A stretch of 64,000 bases of DNA from Ilyonectria destructans. Taxonomy: Eukaryota; Ascomycota; Sordariomycetes; Hypocreales; Nectriaceae. Under the pieces are notes generated by a model, which made no database searches, was not told where the DNA came from, and was given only the letters and a program-made list of their open reading frames with translations. The translations under genes were made by a program, and so were the position numbers. The stretch is taken from the NCBI GenBank assembly GCA_020740775.1, contig JAHEWK010000010.1, positions 2,604,001 to 2,668,000 on the forward strand, given 5' to 3'. Positions 32,080-46,302 of the stretch are shown here, in pieces (position 1 is the stretch's first letter; each line of letters starts with the position of its first letter).

Positions 32080-33342
32080 ATCTTGCCGGCGTCTTAAAGC
32101 TTTCTTACAGTCTGTCCGCTATTAAGATCGACCTATAATGTCCTTCGAAGCATTCTAATGCTACAGTATCAGCCAATATTGCTACTGGCTCCTACGTTGG
32201 GCTTATATAGCCTTACTATTGTATTAGAGCCTTCTGTCTCTTGCTGCAACCTTGCCGCTTAGTTCTTATATATAAGATCTCCTTAATTTCCTACTTATCC
32301 CCGCTTTTATCGTTCTGGACTGGCAGAAATTAGAAGTTATCTTACTGTTATCCTGGGGTGGAGTCTTCTGGCGCCCTATATAGTAAGTCGATATAAAATT
32401 ACAGGTATATTGCCTTTAGTATATTAAGCTCTATAATATAGAAGCTTAGGACCTTTATTACTGTATATTTATAATATAGCTAATTAAGCTTTTTATAAGA
32501 TCTCGGCGAGTAATAATTACCTATTGCTAGCTATACCTTATCCCCTACCTTAAACCTCTTAGAAGGGTATTACTGTATATTTGCTATATATTTATTTCTC
32601 TGCTATATAGCTGCTGCTGCTACTTAAATATACTTAGTAATCTTATATACTCTCTCTATCAGTTTATCTGCTGCTATTGCAATATTATCTACTAGCTTTC
32701 TTACTCTTTTAACTACTGTAAAAAGGTCTATATTATAGCTATATTATATATAGAAGGGGCTTATTTTAATTGCTATACTCTTATAGTTATTTAGTGCTAA
32801 CTGTATTACTGGTAATTAGTCTTTTTAATCTATCTGAAGGTATAAGATATAGACTTATAGATAGGCCTTAATCTTTTAGTTAGTTCTCTCTGGCCTACTA
32901 TCTATTTAAGGGTAGTAGGTAGTATTTAGTTACTGCTGGATACCTACTAATTTACAGAACTGCCACTAGAACCTACTGGTCTAGTTGCTCCCTCTATTAC
33001 TTATAATAGACTGAGGTATTCTATAAAACTAAAAGTAGCAGCTGAGAAATTGCTATATATACTTCTGCCTTTATACTATTTATTATCTTTAGTATTATAG
33101 CTCTTATAAGTTAGTTCTAAATAACCTATAGATATTTTACTGCTTCTTTACTAATTAGTAGAAAGTCTATAATAAAGTCTATTATAAGGTAATTATATAG
33201 TCTCTTGGGAATTAGTAATAGCTTTAAGAGTTCTCTTTTTATCTGCCTCTAGATATACCCCCTTCTGTATATATTGCAATTATATAGATAGCGGTAAATT
33301 AGCTATAACTGCTCCAGCTAGAAGAACCTTCTGCTTATAATA
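32080..33342 (-). pseudogene. pol: Gypsy B pol, 3' part (integrase and C-terminal region)
   Basis: On the minus strand the start of the integrase core is recognisable near 33.2-33.15 kb (LLKLLLIPKRLYNYL, then IDFIIDFLLIS), the form usually seen as a prolines-and-Trp linker followed by the first catalytic Asp. Near 32.36 kb is DLLYRAPEDSTPG, typical of the segment before the C-terminal domain. Stops interrupt all frames. This is the downstream half of the pol that begins at 46.3-48.7 kb. Confidence 0.7.
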
Positions 33343-33347
33343 GCTAG

Positions 33348-33871
33348 TGTAATAGGCGATTGGGGACGCTTAGGCTAGCTGGTTGTTAGTAAGGGTGCTT
33401 AAGGAAGGTCTGGATGAGGTTAAAAGGGGAGGTTAGAGACTGTATAAAGGTAGACATCGATTTTTACTTCTCTTAAGATTCTTTCTAGAAGTTAGAGAGG
33501 CCGTAAGAACTTAAGACAGCTAGAGAGTCTATTAAATTGTTACCTTTATTTTTGAGAGATTTATTTAAGTCTATTTTAACTATTACTACCTTCTTTATTT
33601 AACTTCTATCTCTAATATCCCCCAGATATCAAGCTGCTATAAATTCTATTAAAGTCTTACTAGTGGAATTTTCTATAACTAACTTGAAATTCTATCTAAT
33701 AAGATACTTCTTTATTAGGAGATATAAGCCTTAAATCTATCCGACCTTATATATATAGTCTGGTGTAGCTTCAGGCTGACTATTTAAGATACCTATATAA
33801 TAATCTTCTATATATCTCCCCTAGGGTAAGTTAATAAGTTAGATATTATTTTTATCTCTTTCTGCTGCTAA
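33348..33871 (+). repeat. 5' LTR of gypsy C
   Basis: 524 bp, ending TCTGCTGCTAA; ungapped match in length to the 3' LTR with mostly C/T and G/A differences. Confidence 0.88.
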
Positions 33872-33999
33872 ATTTAGAGGTTATAGTAGGGCGGTAAATT
33901 AATTAATCCTACTTATTAAAGTAATTAATTAATATACTTTTATACTATAAGCTGTCAGACTTAAGAAGAGTGGAAAAAAAGGAAAAGGAAAAGATAGAG

Positions 34000-36900
34000 A
34001 ATTAAGACCTCCCTAAGATTTCTATAAGCTAAGAAAAGTCCCCTATTAACCCAGTTAAGAAGTAAGGATTTCTATTTAGAGATATCTGCTGTTAGAGGAG
34101 ATATCTATAATAAGCTAAGCTTTAAGCTATACTATTTATTATTACTCTAATTTTTCAGCTTTAAGAGCTAAATTAAAAAAGAAAGTATAATCGGCTTAAA
34201 AAGTATCTTATAAAATAATATCTTTAGATAATTATTTCTATAGGAAGCCTATTTAGGGCTCAGACTGCTAGTTTTACTTAGTTAGCTATTAGCTGGATAA
34301 GAAAGTATAGAAGTTAGAATAGAAAGATATTACTGTAATAATTATAACTTAGTATCTTATAAAAGATTAAGGTTTAGCTATACTAGCTTTAATATTAATT
34401 AGCAGTATTAAGATTCTAAAGCTTATAGGGATAGATATAAGAGAAGGAATTTTAACTTTAAAACTAATAAAAAAGATAAGCTATAAAGAGGATAGAAAAT
34501 AGAGAGAGAGTTATCTTAATAATAATTACTCTATAAAGAGAGATTCCACTAGAAAATATAGAAGAAAGTTAAGTAAAGACCTTAATTATTAGTTAAAATC
34601 CCCCTTTATTATTTCTAGCCTATTTTCAAGAGATTTTTATAATTATTATAACTTTTATCTATTAAAAGTAGATACTTAACCCTCCTTTTAGTTTTCTTTA
34701 TTATTTATTTACTACTTTTTTATAGCTACTTAATTCTCTATATAAAAGAGATATCTTTACAGTTAAATATTTATTTTAATATAGTTAGTTAAAACTGTAT
34801 TAAAAGAGAAGTATTATTCTCTAAGAGACTAAAAATTTACTAATTTCACTTATAATTCCAATACTACTATAAAGGCAAAGAGAAGAAAGAGAAAGAAGAA
34901 GGTATTTAATTTAATACTTATAAATATAACTAGCTACTCCCTAAATTGCTATAGTAAACTAACTTAATTACTGCTAGCTCTCCTCCTTAGTAGTATAAAG
35001 TTATCTTTATAAGACCAGACTCTACTGGAAATAAGCTTCTATTTTAGGATAAACCCATATAATAGAGGTTTTATTAAAACCGATATAAATAGTGAATTAG
35101 GATTCCTTATCTCTATCTATATATTTAAATGTAAGTTTAAAGAGACTAATATTACCAGCTTTCTATAGTTATTTAAGAATTATATTAAAAGTAGGGTATA
35201 TACTGATAAGTAGAAGAAGCTGCTTATAGTCTATTTCTTCTATAAAGATATTAGGTTAAAGGTAGAAAAAGCCTATATGTACAATACTTAGAAGGAAAAT
35301 AAGATAAAGCTTCTAGAGGACTTTAAGAAGAGTAATAAAGAATAATAGCTCTAACTCCTTAAGAGGATTCTAAAGATAAATATTCAGTCTATAAGGAAGG
35401 TAAGTAATATTAAGGTACTTAACTGGCTTAAGATCTATAGGGAGCTATATAAAGCTCTTTAGAATAAAGGGAAATTTAAGGAGGGAAATTCCTACTCTAT
35501 CTTCTATACTCTTCTCCAGAAGGTTATTATTTAGGTATATTAATAGAAGAATATTACAGTTAATAAGATATAAGCTAAAACCTATAATAATATAGTTAAT
35601 TTTATAATATCCTTACTTAAATAGAATTAATCTTATAAGGACCTAATTAAGAAACCTTAGAAGAGAGAATATATATTAAAAGAGAGAACTTTAAAGAAGG
35701 ATATAGAATGTTTCTTTTAACTACTAAGTTAACTAAAAACTAACCCTACTATTAAGTTCCTTATTAAGCTAGTTTAAGACTTAAGTATTAATATCAGTAA
35801 GTAATAAGAGAATCTAAAAGTTAGGTTGGAGGCTATAATTCAGAATACTATAGATAAATAGAAGTACTTTAACCAGACTTATAATAACTATATTCCTATA
35901 CCTAAGGAATTCTATATAGACAACCAGAACTTTATTATTAATACCAGCTATAGTTAGAGGCAGATTAAATACTTCTACTGCTATATTGCTAGTTATTTCC
36001 CTAATTAGTACTATAAGCTGCAGTAGAATTAAGATACTGGCTACTGTAACTTTAACTTAAAAGCTAGAATAGCTTAAGTAAGTTAAAGGGAAGTAGATAT
36101 CTCTTTAAAGTTAGTCTAAAAGATGGAACTTTTTAGTGGTATTAAGAAGTTAGTAGTAATATAGATAAGGAAGTTCCTACAGTCCCCTACTGCCTATTTT
36201 CTAGATGGGATAATATCTGGCTTTACAATCTGAAACTGGACTTCTAATTAGAAAGAGTAAGATCTAGTTATAGACTTTATAAAGAGGAATTAGAACTTAA
36301 TATTTAAAGATTTAGTTATTAGAAAGATAAGTAGTAGAATTGGGCAGTTAATTAACAGCTAAAATAATAAGCTTATTACTAAGGCTAATATTATCTTAAT
36401 TGATAATAATAATACCTAGAAGCCTCTAATAATTCTAAATAATAATATTACCTTTAATACTGCTATTAGTAAAAGGGCTAGAGTAGAGAAGCTGCCTAAG
36501 GAGCCTAAAAGAGATTATTTAATTCCTCTTATAACTATACTAAGGATCCTTCAGCTAATTAATCCTAAGGACTGAAAGCTAGTAGAAGTAATTACTAAGA
36601 ATAACTCCAGTAGAAATATCTATCTAACTACTTTAATTGAAAATAGAGCTTTTTTAAGGCAGAAGGTCCTAAGTATAAAGATTAATATTTCAATCCCTTA
36701 GATAACCTAATATAACCCGAAATTTAGCTGTTTAATAGCTAGGGAATTAATTTATCTAGCTGATAGTATTATTAATACTGTCTGGCTAGACTTAGCTTCT
36801 TTCTATAAGAAAAAGTTGCCTAAAGAAGTTAAAATAAATCTTATTAAGGGATAGAAGGAACTAGAGCTTATAGTATGGAATAACTTACTTTTTACTGATA

Positions 36901-39900
36901 CCTACTTTAATAATTTAGCTTGATATTATAGAGTTCTTACTGTTATAATTAGCTAAGATAAATTGCCTTTAATACTCTAGGTTAACTCTCTTCTTACTTT
37001 AGAAGACTATCTTATAGAGGAAGATAAAGTTATAAAGAAGGTCTCTTATAGAAAAGAGTAGAAATAGTCTGACTGGAAAGTACCTAATAAGATAATAATA
37101 AGATTATTTATAAGTTTTATCCAGAATATAGACTTAAGACTATAGTTAATATATTAAGACCTTTTAAGGCTTTAGATAAGACTTAAGTATCTAGATAGTT
37201 ATATCTAGAAAGCTATTCTAAATATAGATACTAAAGGTAATATTATTTCCGATTATATTATTAAGACTAGCAGGCTTCTATTTAAGTCTAGCTCTATTAA
37301 GACTATATTCTTCTTAAAAGACTCTATTTCTATAGCTGGAGTTATTAGTATTAGAGTCTATTTAAGTAATATCTTTATTAAATAATAAATATATATAGCT
37401 CTATTCTTAGCTGTATCTATTCTCTTTATCCTAGGGATGCCTTTTTTCTAAAGTATAAAGATTACCTTTAACTATAGCTCTATCTCTAGAGAGATATTAA
37501 TAAGCTGTAAGTTAGGTACTATTAACTTAATATTGCCTATTATAGGTAGTATATAAAGAGTTAATTTAGTTGCTAATAATAAAGTACTGGAGGGGTTATT
37601 ATAAGTATATTAAAACCTTTTAAACTAGCTATTAATAATATTTACAGTTTAAAGGGAGATAATATTAAGTATCTTATTAGATATATTAATAAAAAGATAG
37701 TATAGAAAGTCTTTAAGATTATTCTTAAAAACTAAATAAAAAAGAATAATTTAATACAGTCTAGAGTTAAGAAAATATATACTTAAAATAGCAGCTAAAA
37801 GGATATAACAGTCCGGATTAATATAATATATAAAAGAAAGATAGAAAAGATCTAGCCTAAGGATAATATCCCTTCTAATAGATCTATACCTAAAGAAGAC
37901 TTATACTAATAAGATAAAAGATAGAATAAAATTAAAGGGAATCTAGAAAAAGACTTACTTTATTCTAACTATATTACCCTTAAGTTCTTAAAGATTAAGA
38001 AAGAATTAAGGCTTTTTAATAAGAGACTAAATAACTTAATAGAGTAGATAAAGAATACCCTTAATAATATAGAGAGGGAAATCTTCCGTTAAATTATCTT
38101 TAATTAGAAAGAAGCTCTAGCCTAAATCTTTAAGAAGAAAGAGAAACTTAACCTTAGGATTACTCCCCTCTAGGTTATTAAGATTACTTTTTATTCTACT
38201 TAGCAGTATAGTAATATAGTAATTCTATATAAAATTAAAGCTAAAGTTATTAAGCTACTAAAGAAAAAACTGAAGAATAAGATTATTAAAGAAAGTTATA
38301 CTTTCTATAGAAACTAGTGGATACTTATAGCTAAGAAGAATAGAGGCCTGCATCTTATTAACTCAGCTAAAAAGTATAATACTTATACTATTAGTGTTAT
38401 ACTGAATGTAGAATCTAAATAATACTAATAAAAGCTCTTAATTTTCTATCTAATAAAGGGTTAGGGAACAGTCTTATAGATAAAGTTAAGGGCGGCCTCT
38501 AGCAGCCTTTAGAACTGAGGTCTAAAGGTCTAAGACTAAAGGACCTACCTGCCGGGAGTTTAAGACTGTAATTCAGACTGAGTTTCTAGTATTCAGTCTG
38601 AAAGCTATTCTAGGCGTCTTATAATAACCCCAGAATATAACAATTAGGGACGGAATAATTCCTCTAGGAATAGAGAACTTCTCTGCTGAGTTTGGGATAT
38701 ATTTTATCCTTTTAGTTCTTAACTTCTTTTCTGGATATAATTAGATTAAACTGGATGTTATAAGTAGAGATCTAATAACTTTTAATATATCTATCAGCCT
38801 ATTCAGACTATATACCCTTCCTTAGAGAGCTATAAATTCAGTAGCCTAATTTATTAGAATTATAATAAGGATTCTATTCAATTTAATACCTGATAAAGCT
38901 AGGGCTTTTCTAGATGATATTGGTATTAAAGGCCCTCTAGAAGATTATAATAGGGAGGAGTCTCTTTTTAGTGTTAGAAGGTATATTCTGGAGTATCTTA
39001 TAAACCTTAATATAGTTCTTATTAATATAGAGCTTTCTGGCTATTTAATTACAGTAAAGAAGTTCTTCTTTTACTAAAAGGCTACTCCTCTAGTAGGATA
39101 TCTTTATAAAACTTATAGCTATAAGCCTATAGAGAATAAGGTCCTGAAAATCATTAAATAGAAGGCTTGCTAAAACCTAACTAATATAAGAGTCTTTCTA
39201 GATATTATAGAGTACTATAGAATCTAAATTAAAAGGTATATTTAGATTGCTAAGCTTCTTACTGAGCTATTAAAAAAGGATACTTTCTAGAAATAAAAAG
39301 AAGCTTAGAAGAAAGTAATAAGGATACTGAAGGAAAAGGTTATTACTGCCTCTATCCTTATATCCCTTAATCTATCTAAAGAAGCTGGGGAAGTTATCTT
39401 AATAATAGATACTAGCATTCTAAGTTGGAGTGCTATCTTAATATAGATAATTAAAGGAAAATACCACTCTATAAGATTTAAATCTGGCGTCTAAATTAAT
39501 ACTGAGAAGAAGTATAATATAATAAAGCTAGAGTGTAAGAGAGCTCTTTATACAGTTAGATATATAAGAATATAGATCTATAGATATCCCTTTACCTTAG
39601 AGACTGACTTTAAAGTCCTTATTAACTAACTTAATAGTAAGGCAGATAATATACCAGAATCTATAGTAGTTAGATAGATTAGCTACCTCTTACTTTTTAA
39701 CTTTACTATTAGATATATTCTAGAAAAGAAGAATATAGTTACTAATAGTCTTTTAAGGAAAGAGAAGAGCCCTTTTAACCTCTTAAACTAAAAAGCTAAG
39801 AGGGATATTAAGAATAAAATTAACACCTACTTTAATTTTATTCTTTTTAGCTCTAAAGATAAGAGCTTAAAAGATAGCTATAAGGGTAAATAGCTAATTC

Positions 39901-41300
39901 TAGAGAATTACCTAACTTCCCTAAAGTAACCTAAAGGGCTTTCTACTAAAGACTTTATATAACTAAGGAAAAAGGCAATATAGTTCTATATCTACAGTAG
40001 TTAGATCTAGAGATAAAGCTTAAGACTAAAAGATAACTTTACTCTTATAGTTAATAATAATAAGCTTTAAAAGTATCTTATTATATTATCTTACTATAAT
40101 AGGGGTTATAAAGGCTGGAAGGTAACTATTAAAATTATTTCTTATTGCTATTTCTAGTAAGGCTTTAGATATACAGTAAAGTTAGTTATCTGAATATACC
40201 TAATATATTAGATTTATAGAGTTTAGAGAGCTATTAAGATTGCTAAGCCTATAGCCCCTTAATATTCTATAATAAAGATTTATATAGACAGATAGTATCT
40301 TTCTGATAATAATAAAATAAAGTTCCTTCTAGAAGCTAGGTGTAATATAATAGAGTGAATTAAAGCTATACCTTATAGAGCTCTTAATACTGTAAATATC
40401 AGAAAGTTTATTAAGAGGATTATCTATTACTATAGTATACCTTTAAAGATTATTATAGATAATAGAGGTAAGCTTATAAAAGGAATTTCTAATAAGCTGA
40501 ATAACCTAGGGATTAAGATAGCTAAGATCTCCTTCTATAATTCCAAGTTAAATAGGCTAATTAAAGTTAGTTATATATCTATAGTTAACTATTTTAAGAA
40601 GCTTAGAAGATTAGGAAAGTAGGTATCTCTAGTAGACTAAGCCCTACTTGCAGATAGGTTTACTATTAGAGGGTTCTATAGTTACTTATTTTTTTAGCTT
40701 CTCTATAGGTAGGAATTTATTCTTTCTATAGAAGTTAAAGTTTTAACCTAGAGACTTATTAACTGGGAAGAGGTCTATAGCAGGAAAGATATTATCTTAG
40801 TTTAAATTTAGATTTTAAAAAGATAGAAAGAGGATTTAAAAGCTGCTAAAGTAAAAATTAAGAAATATTATAAGAATCTAGCGAGAAAGATAACTAAATC
40901 TAATACCTTTAAGCTGAGGAAGATACTGCTATTACTAGGGGATCTTATTCTTTTCTATAATATTAAGAACTACTATAATCTTTCCTCTACAGCTAAGCTT
41001 AAGCTAAGATAGTAAGAACCCTATAAAATTCTAAAGATTCTTAGAGAGATTAAAATCTATATTCTTAAGACTCTAAATAGTATAAAGATAGTAGGAACCT
41101 ACTATAGAGATTAACTTAAAGTCTTTATAAAGAATAATTAAGATTAATAGGCTAGCTCTAAGGATACTAAGGTTTAGAGACTACCTACTAATAATAAAAA
41201 TAAGGAATCTAATAAAGAATTATCTTATAATAAGATCTATTAACTTAGTAAGGCTGGAGATTTATTAGATAACTTTAATATTAAGCTTATTACTTATCTA
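34000..41300 (+). pseudogene. Gypsy C gag-pol remains
   Basis: Gag is inferred upstream of a zinc-knuckle relic (KYFYCYIASYFPN) near 35.97 kb. RT begins near 38.2 kb (KKLKNKIIKESYTFYRN, then WILIAKKNRGLHLI) and contains FFSGYN*IKLDVI, then KARAFLDDIGIKGP near 38.9 kb; the xDDxxxKGP form marks a distinct fungal gypsy group, different from A, B and D (YLDD or YIDD). RNase H (PFTLETDFKVLI) lies near 39.59 kb. The integrase core includes IIIDNRG near 40.45 kb. Stops are frequent in every frame. Limits are approximate. Confidence 0.78.
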
Positions 41301-41329
41301 TAGAGAGAACTTAGGGGGGATTTCTAAGT

Positions 41330-44300
41330 TTATATCCCAAAGATAAATAAGAAAGCTAAAAATCAGTATAATAAAGTTTAGAATATCTTATTAAATATTT
41401 AGAGATATAGTATCAGCTAGAGATAGCAGTATTACTATATAGGGAGGCAGATAGAGAAGGTAAGAAGTAGGGTTACTAAAGAGACTTAAATATAATAAAT
41501 CTTAATAGCTAAAACCTAACTAAATAACTGCCTAAAAGGAACTAGCTGCTATAAATAACATCTTACAATAAAGAGAAATAGTATAGAGGGAACCTATCTA
41601 GAAGAGAAGAGAGTAATACCAACTAAGTAGTAATATTATTCTCTAGGTATTTACTATTAATTACCTATACTATAAAGAATAGAAGAAGGGACTGTTTTTC
41701 CTCCTTTAATAGGGGAAAGAAACCTATCTAGACTAACTAAAGAGCTTAATATCTATTATAAAGAACCTAAGTAGAGATAAAAGCAGCCTGGCGGCAGATT
41801 TTAAGATTAGAAGTACCTTCAGCCTTAAAGGGATACTCGCTAATAATATAAGGGTAAAAGTGGGGATTAAAGATATCTATAGTATAGAAAGTTAATATAT
41901 TTAGATTAGTAACTTTACTACTAAGAGGAAACTTTTAAGGATCTCTCTAATAACTTAAAGCTATATACCTATAAAGATATCTCTAATTACAGTTAGACTA
42001 ATTATACTAAATATAATTAGTATAGACTCTATTTATATATTCTGGGACTGAAATATAGATATAAAAAGAAGTTAAAATATACTTATTAAAGTGGGTAGTT
42101 ATTAAGAAGTAGCTATAAATACAGCTATAATATATAACCGGATTAATAACCCTAATAAAGGTAATAATAAGAGCCTTAATAAGGTATAGATAAAAAGGAA
42201 GAATAGTAAAGAAATACCCTCTAGGGTAAGCTTATTCAGCTAGAATAAAGATCTATTAGAGAGGGTGGGTAGCTAGCAGTTCTATTTTAGTAGTAATAGT
42301 TATATTATAAAAAGAAAGCTATTTAAGAAACCAGATAAAAAAGCCAGCTTAGCTGTTACTAAAGAGAAATTAGATATCTAACTTAATATATATTAGCCAG
42401 CCCAGTTAATTAAGAGCTTGAAAACTGTAAATCTAAATATAGAATATCTTTAGAATTTAAAAGATTATCTTATTAGATAACTTAAGCTAATAGAAGAAAG
42501 ATAAGAAACCTTATTAATATAGAAGCTAGATTAAGCTTTAATATAGAAAAGAGATAAAGAAGTATATCTTAAGCCTTTTAGTAGGTATTAGTCTGATGTA
42601 AAAACTTAGTGGCCTTAATACTATATTTAACTAGATAGCGGATATTAGAAAGCTTTTCTTAAGGAAGGCTAGAGAGAATAATAAGCTTATCTTAGAAAGA
42701 AGCTATTATAAGGTAGTATAATAGTTATAATAATAAGGAAAAAAAGGGAAGTTTAAAACTAAATAATAAGGAAATCTTAATAATAGTAATATAGAAGAGA
42801 AAGAGGCTTTAAAGTATAAGAGACCTAACCTTAAAGCTAAGCCAGCAGAATTTTATTATAAGATATAGAAATTATAAGAAGTAAGTATCTTTATTTACTA
42901 TAACTTAGAAAGGAAAAATAGTAAGAAGGTCTGGAAAATAATAATAGCTGCTACTGTAATTTACTATTATAAAGAGAGCTAAGCCTCTATAGTATAAAAA
43001 CTCTTAAATACTCAGTCTCTTAAAAATACTAATATATATATACTCTTCTTATACTCTAGCTGCTATAGAAATTAATATTATAACTTAAGCCTCTATACTA
43101 TATTTCTTTTTTAATTAAGCTTAAATCTTAACTACTATCTTATTTATTATTTTCCTTTTTACTAACTGACTTTTAAATTTATTACTACTCTATAGAGCTT
43201 TATATATAATAGCTACCTCTAATAAGGCTATAAAGAAGAAGGTATAATTCTACTATAGTATAAAGTTAGTAACTCTTTATAAAGAGACTATCTATAGAGA
43301 GAGAGAAAAAGAAAGCTTTCTTTACTATAATAAGAACCTTATAAATATACCTCTTATTAGTAGGCTCTTTTAATAACTAACCTTCTATTCTTCTTAACTA
43401 AATTAGACCTATTAGAAAGATAAAAAAGCTAACTGCCTTAAGCTTAAAGGCTTTAGCTTAATTTAAAGCTAGGTTAAAACTGTTAAATTACACTCTAATT
43501 TTAATATAAAGAACTTTAGAGTATAGAAGGATTATTATATTAATCTTTAGAATCTATTAATTAAGCTTTAAGATAGTAAGATATTAACTAACTTTAGTTT
43601 TATTGCTTTTCTATAAATAATAACCTATAGAATAAGAAATCTTATAGCTATTATACCTTATAGCCTAAACCTTAATAACTAAACTCTTAAGACTAATAAA
43701 TAGAAAAAGAAGCTCTATTTATTTAAAATTTTAAAGAAAGATATTCTAGTTATAAAGAACTAATTTATACTAGGCTTTTAACCTATTTAAGAGACTATAT
43801 TTAACTATTACTACCTTATTAATATTACTAACTTTATAAACTGAAAGTATTAAATTACTTATATTTAGAATGCTATAAAGACTTAACTTTTCCTTTTTAA
43901 TACTCTAAATAACAATAAGAAGAAATAATTTAAAACTCTTAGAGTAGCCTAAAGGGAGGTTATAATTCTTAATAGTATCCTCTATAATTTTACCGTCTTT
44001 AGTATACCAGCTTTAACTCAGTCTAGTAGATAGAAGTATAGTTATCTTATAGTCTTTCTTATAACTCTTACTATTTAAGAAATAGTTAGCCTGAATAAGT
44101 AATAAATAGCTAGAGGAATCCTAAGGTAGAAACTTATCTTTAACAATAAGAATAATAAGCCTAATAGAGTCTCTTTTAAGTTATAATTTTACAACTAAAA
44201 GCTGGATACTTTTAAGCTAAAGCCCCTTTTAAAGCTAAAGATAAAGGGAAAGATAGCTAAGAAGAAGAAAGCTATAGAGGTTAGAGAGCCTATAGACCTA

Positions 44301-45773
44301 AATCTAGAATATATTAAAAGCTTTATTAGGTGTACTATTATAGAGAAGCTTAGAGTTTAGAATCTAATATACAGTAAGAATTAAAATAAGAGTAACTAGA
44401 AGATTACTTTATTCTATAACTACACCTATTAGCTTATACCTGCTAACTAGAAACTTAAAACTATAAATCTCTATATTAATTTTAGTGGATTTATACTAAT
44501 TAACTGGAAAGATCTTAAGGAAAAAAAGCTTTCTAACTCCTACTAACTTATTTAACATCCTGCTACCTCTTTTAGCCAGACTTTTTACTATACCTTAATA
44601 TATCAGTCGGACTGTCACCAGACTAAATTCACTATATCTAATAACCTAATTAAGATATTTACTAAAAGGGGATATAAGGTTTAGAAGGGTATCCTTAAGC
44701 TGCCTGAAACTATAGAAGGAAGTATTATATCTCTGGATTTATCAGCTTTAAAGGAGATTACTGCACCTATAACTGTATCTATATTAGCCCCAGCTTCTAT
44801 AAAAGCACTCCCTATTATTAAGTCTGTTAAGCCTATTAAAGCTGTTATTAAGCCTGCTAAATCTATTATTAGATCTATTAAGAGTGCCTTTAGGGAGGAG
44901 ATAGAGTAGCTATTATTCCTAATAGAAGGGGTTAAGACTATTAAGACCTCACTAAAAATATTACTAACTGCTCTGCCTGCTGAGTCTAATAGAATTACAA
45001 TAGCTAGAGTTTTCTCAGGATATTATAACAGCCTTAAGTTGGATATATTAATAAGAGATACTTAAGAGGGATCTACTATAAGTAATATCTCTATAAGAGA
45101 TACTTCTAAAGAGCCTAATACTTTAAAGAAGTTCTTAATAAGGGATTCTTTATTCAGCCTACCTTCTTACTATTAAAAGACTTAAATCTATAGAACTCTA
45201 ATAGTCTCTACTATTTAGTTTATTAAAGAGGCTACTCCCTATTATATTAATAATAATATTATTACTGAAGGAAGAAGGAATTTTATTAGTATTACTATTA
45301 GTAATACTATAAAGAAGATAACTATTAATACCAACCTTATAAACCTTTCTTATATCTTAAACTAATCTATATTATTTATGCCTAAGTTAAAGATCTATAT
45401 AACCTATATTTAGAGGGTCTAATTTCTCTATTTCAGTAGAATAACCTAATTGATACTGCCTATATAGATATTATTCTGCCTGCTATTATACAGATTAATT
45501 GTAAAGAATACTACTAATAGTATAAGGCTTATAAGTAATAGCTTTCTAAAGTGTTATTTGGCTTTTTCTAATAGACTGAAAAGATAGTAAATAGAAAGGC
45601 ACTTTAAGAGGAGGTTTTTTATTACTAGAAGAAATTAGTCTTCAGATATATCTAATAAGATATTTCTTTAATACTTACTGTATTTCTTTAGTTAGATTCT
45701 TAAATAGGGAGGTAGTTTTATTATAAATACTTCTAGCCTAATTAAGAATAATTATCGGACTGCAGGAGAGAAA
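41330..45773 (+). other. Extra 3' region of gypsy C, content unknown
   Basis: A purine run (TTAGGGGGGATTTC, about 41320) ends the pol part, but the 3' LTR is 4.4 kb further on. The sequence is less AT-rich in places (44.7-45.1 kb). Several stretches read for some distance as Lys/Ser/Thr-rich or Pro/Ala-bearing peptide on the plus strand (for example LPETIEGSIISLDLSALKE near 44.70 kb), and a second purine run (AAATAGGGAGGTAG) lies 65 bp before the LTR. It may hold an accessory gene, captured host sequence or a further decayed insertion. No LTR pair was found inside. Confidence 0.5.
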
Positions 45774-46297
45774 TATAACAGGCAATTAGGGATACTTAGG
45801 CTAGCTGGTTACTAGTAAGAGTGCCTAAGAAAGATCTAAATAAGGTTAAAAGGGGAGGTTAGAGACTATATAAAGGTAGATATTAATTTTCACTTCTCTT
45901 AAGATTCTTTCTAAAAGTTAGAGAGGCTATAAGAACTTAAGATAGCTAGAGAGTCTATTAAATTATTATCTTTATTTTTAAGAGATTTATTTAAGTCTAT
46001 TTTAACTATTACTACCTTTTTTATCTAATCTCTATTTTTAATATCCCCTAGATATTAAGCTACTATAGATTCTATTAAAGTCTTACTAGTGGAATTTTCT
46101 ATAACTGACTTAAGATTCTATCTAATAAGATACTTTTCTATTAGAGGATATAAGCCTTAGATCTATCCGACCTTATATATATAGTTTAGTATAGCTTTAG
46201 GCTGACTATTTAAGATACCTATATAACAATCTTCTATATATCTCCCCTAGGGTAAGTTAATAAGTTGGGTGTTATTCTTATCTCTTTCTGCTGCTAA
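45774..46297 (+). repeat. 3' LTR of gypsy C
   Basis: 524 bp, from TATAACAGGC (mutated TG start) to TCTGCTGCTAA; adjoined by ACTAG. Confidence 0.88.
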
Positions 46298-46302
46298 ACT
46301 AG

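Larger units (their letters stand above)
33348..46297 (+). mobile_element. Gypsy C: large RIP-degraded LTR element nested in gypsy B
   Basis: Two 524-bp LTRs (33348-33871 and 45774-46297), starting TGTAATAGGCGATTGGGGAC and TATAACAGGCAATTAGGG. The target duplication is GCTAG (33343-33347) against ACTAG (46298-46302), one RIP-type change. Total 12.95 kb, long for a gypsy element. Relics on the plus strand: a CCHC knuckle near 35.97 kb, RT with FLDDIGIKGP near 38.92 kb, RNase H near 39.6 kb and integrase at 40.1-40.8 kb. About 4.4 kb of unexplained sequence follows pol. Confidence 0.9.
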
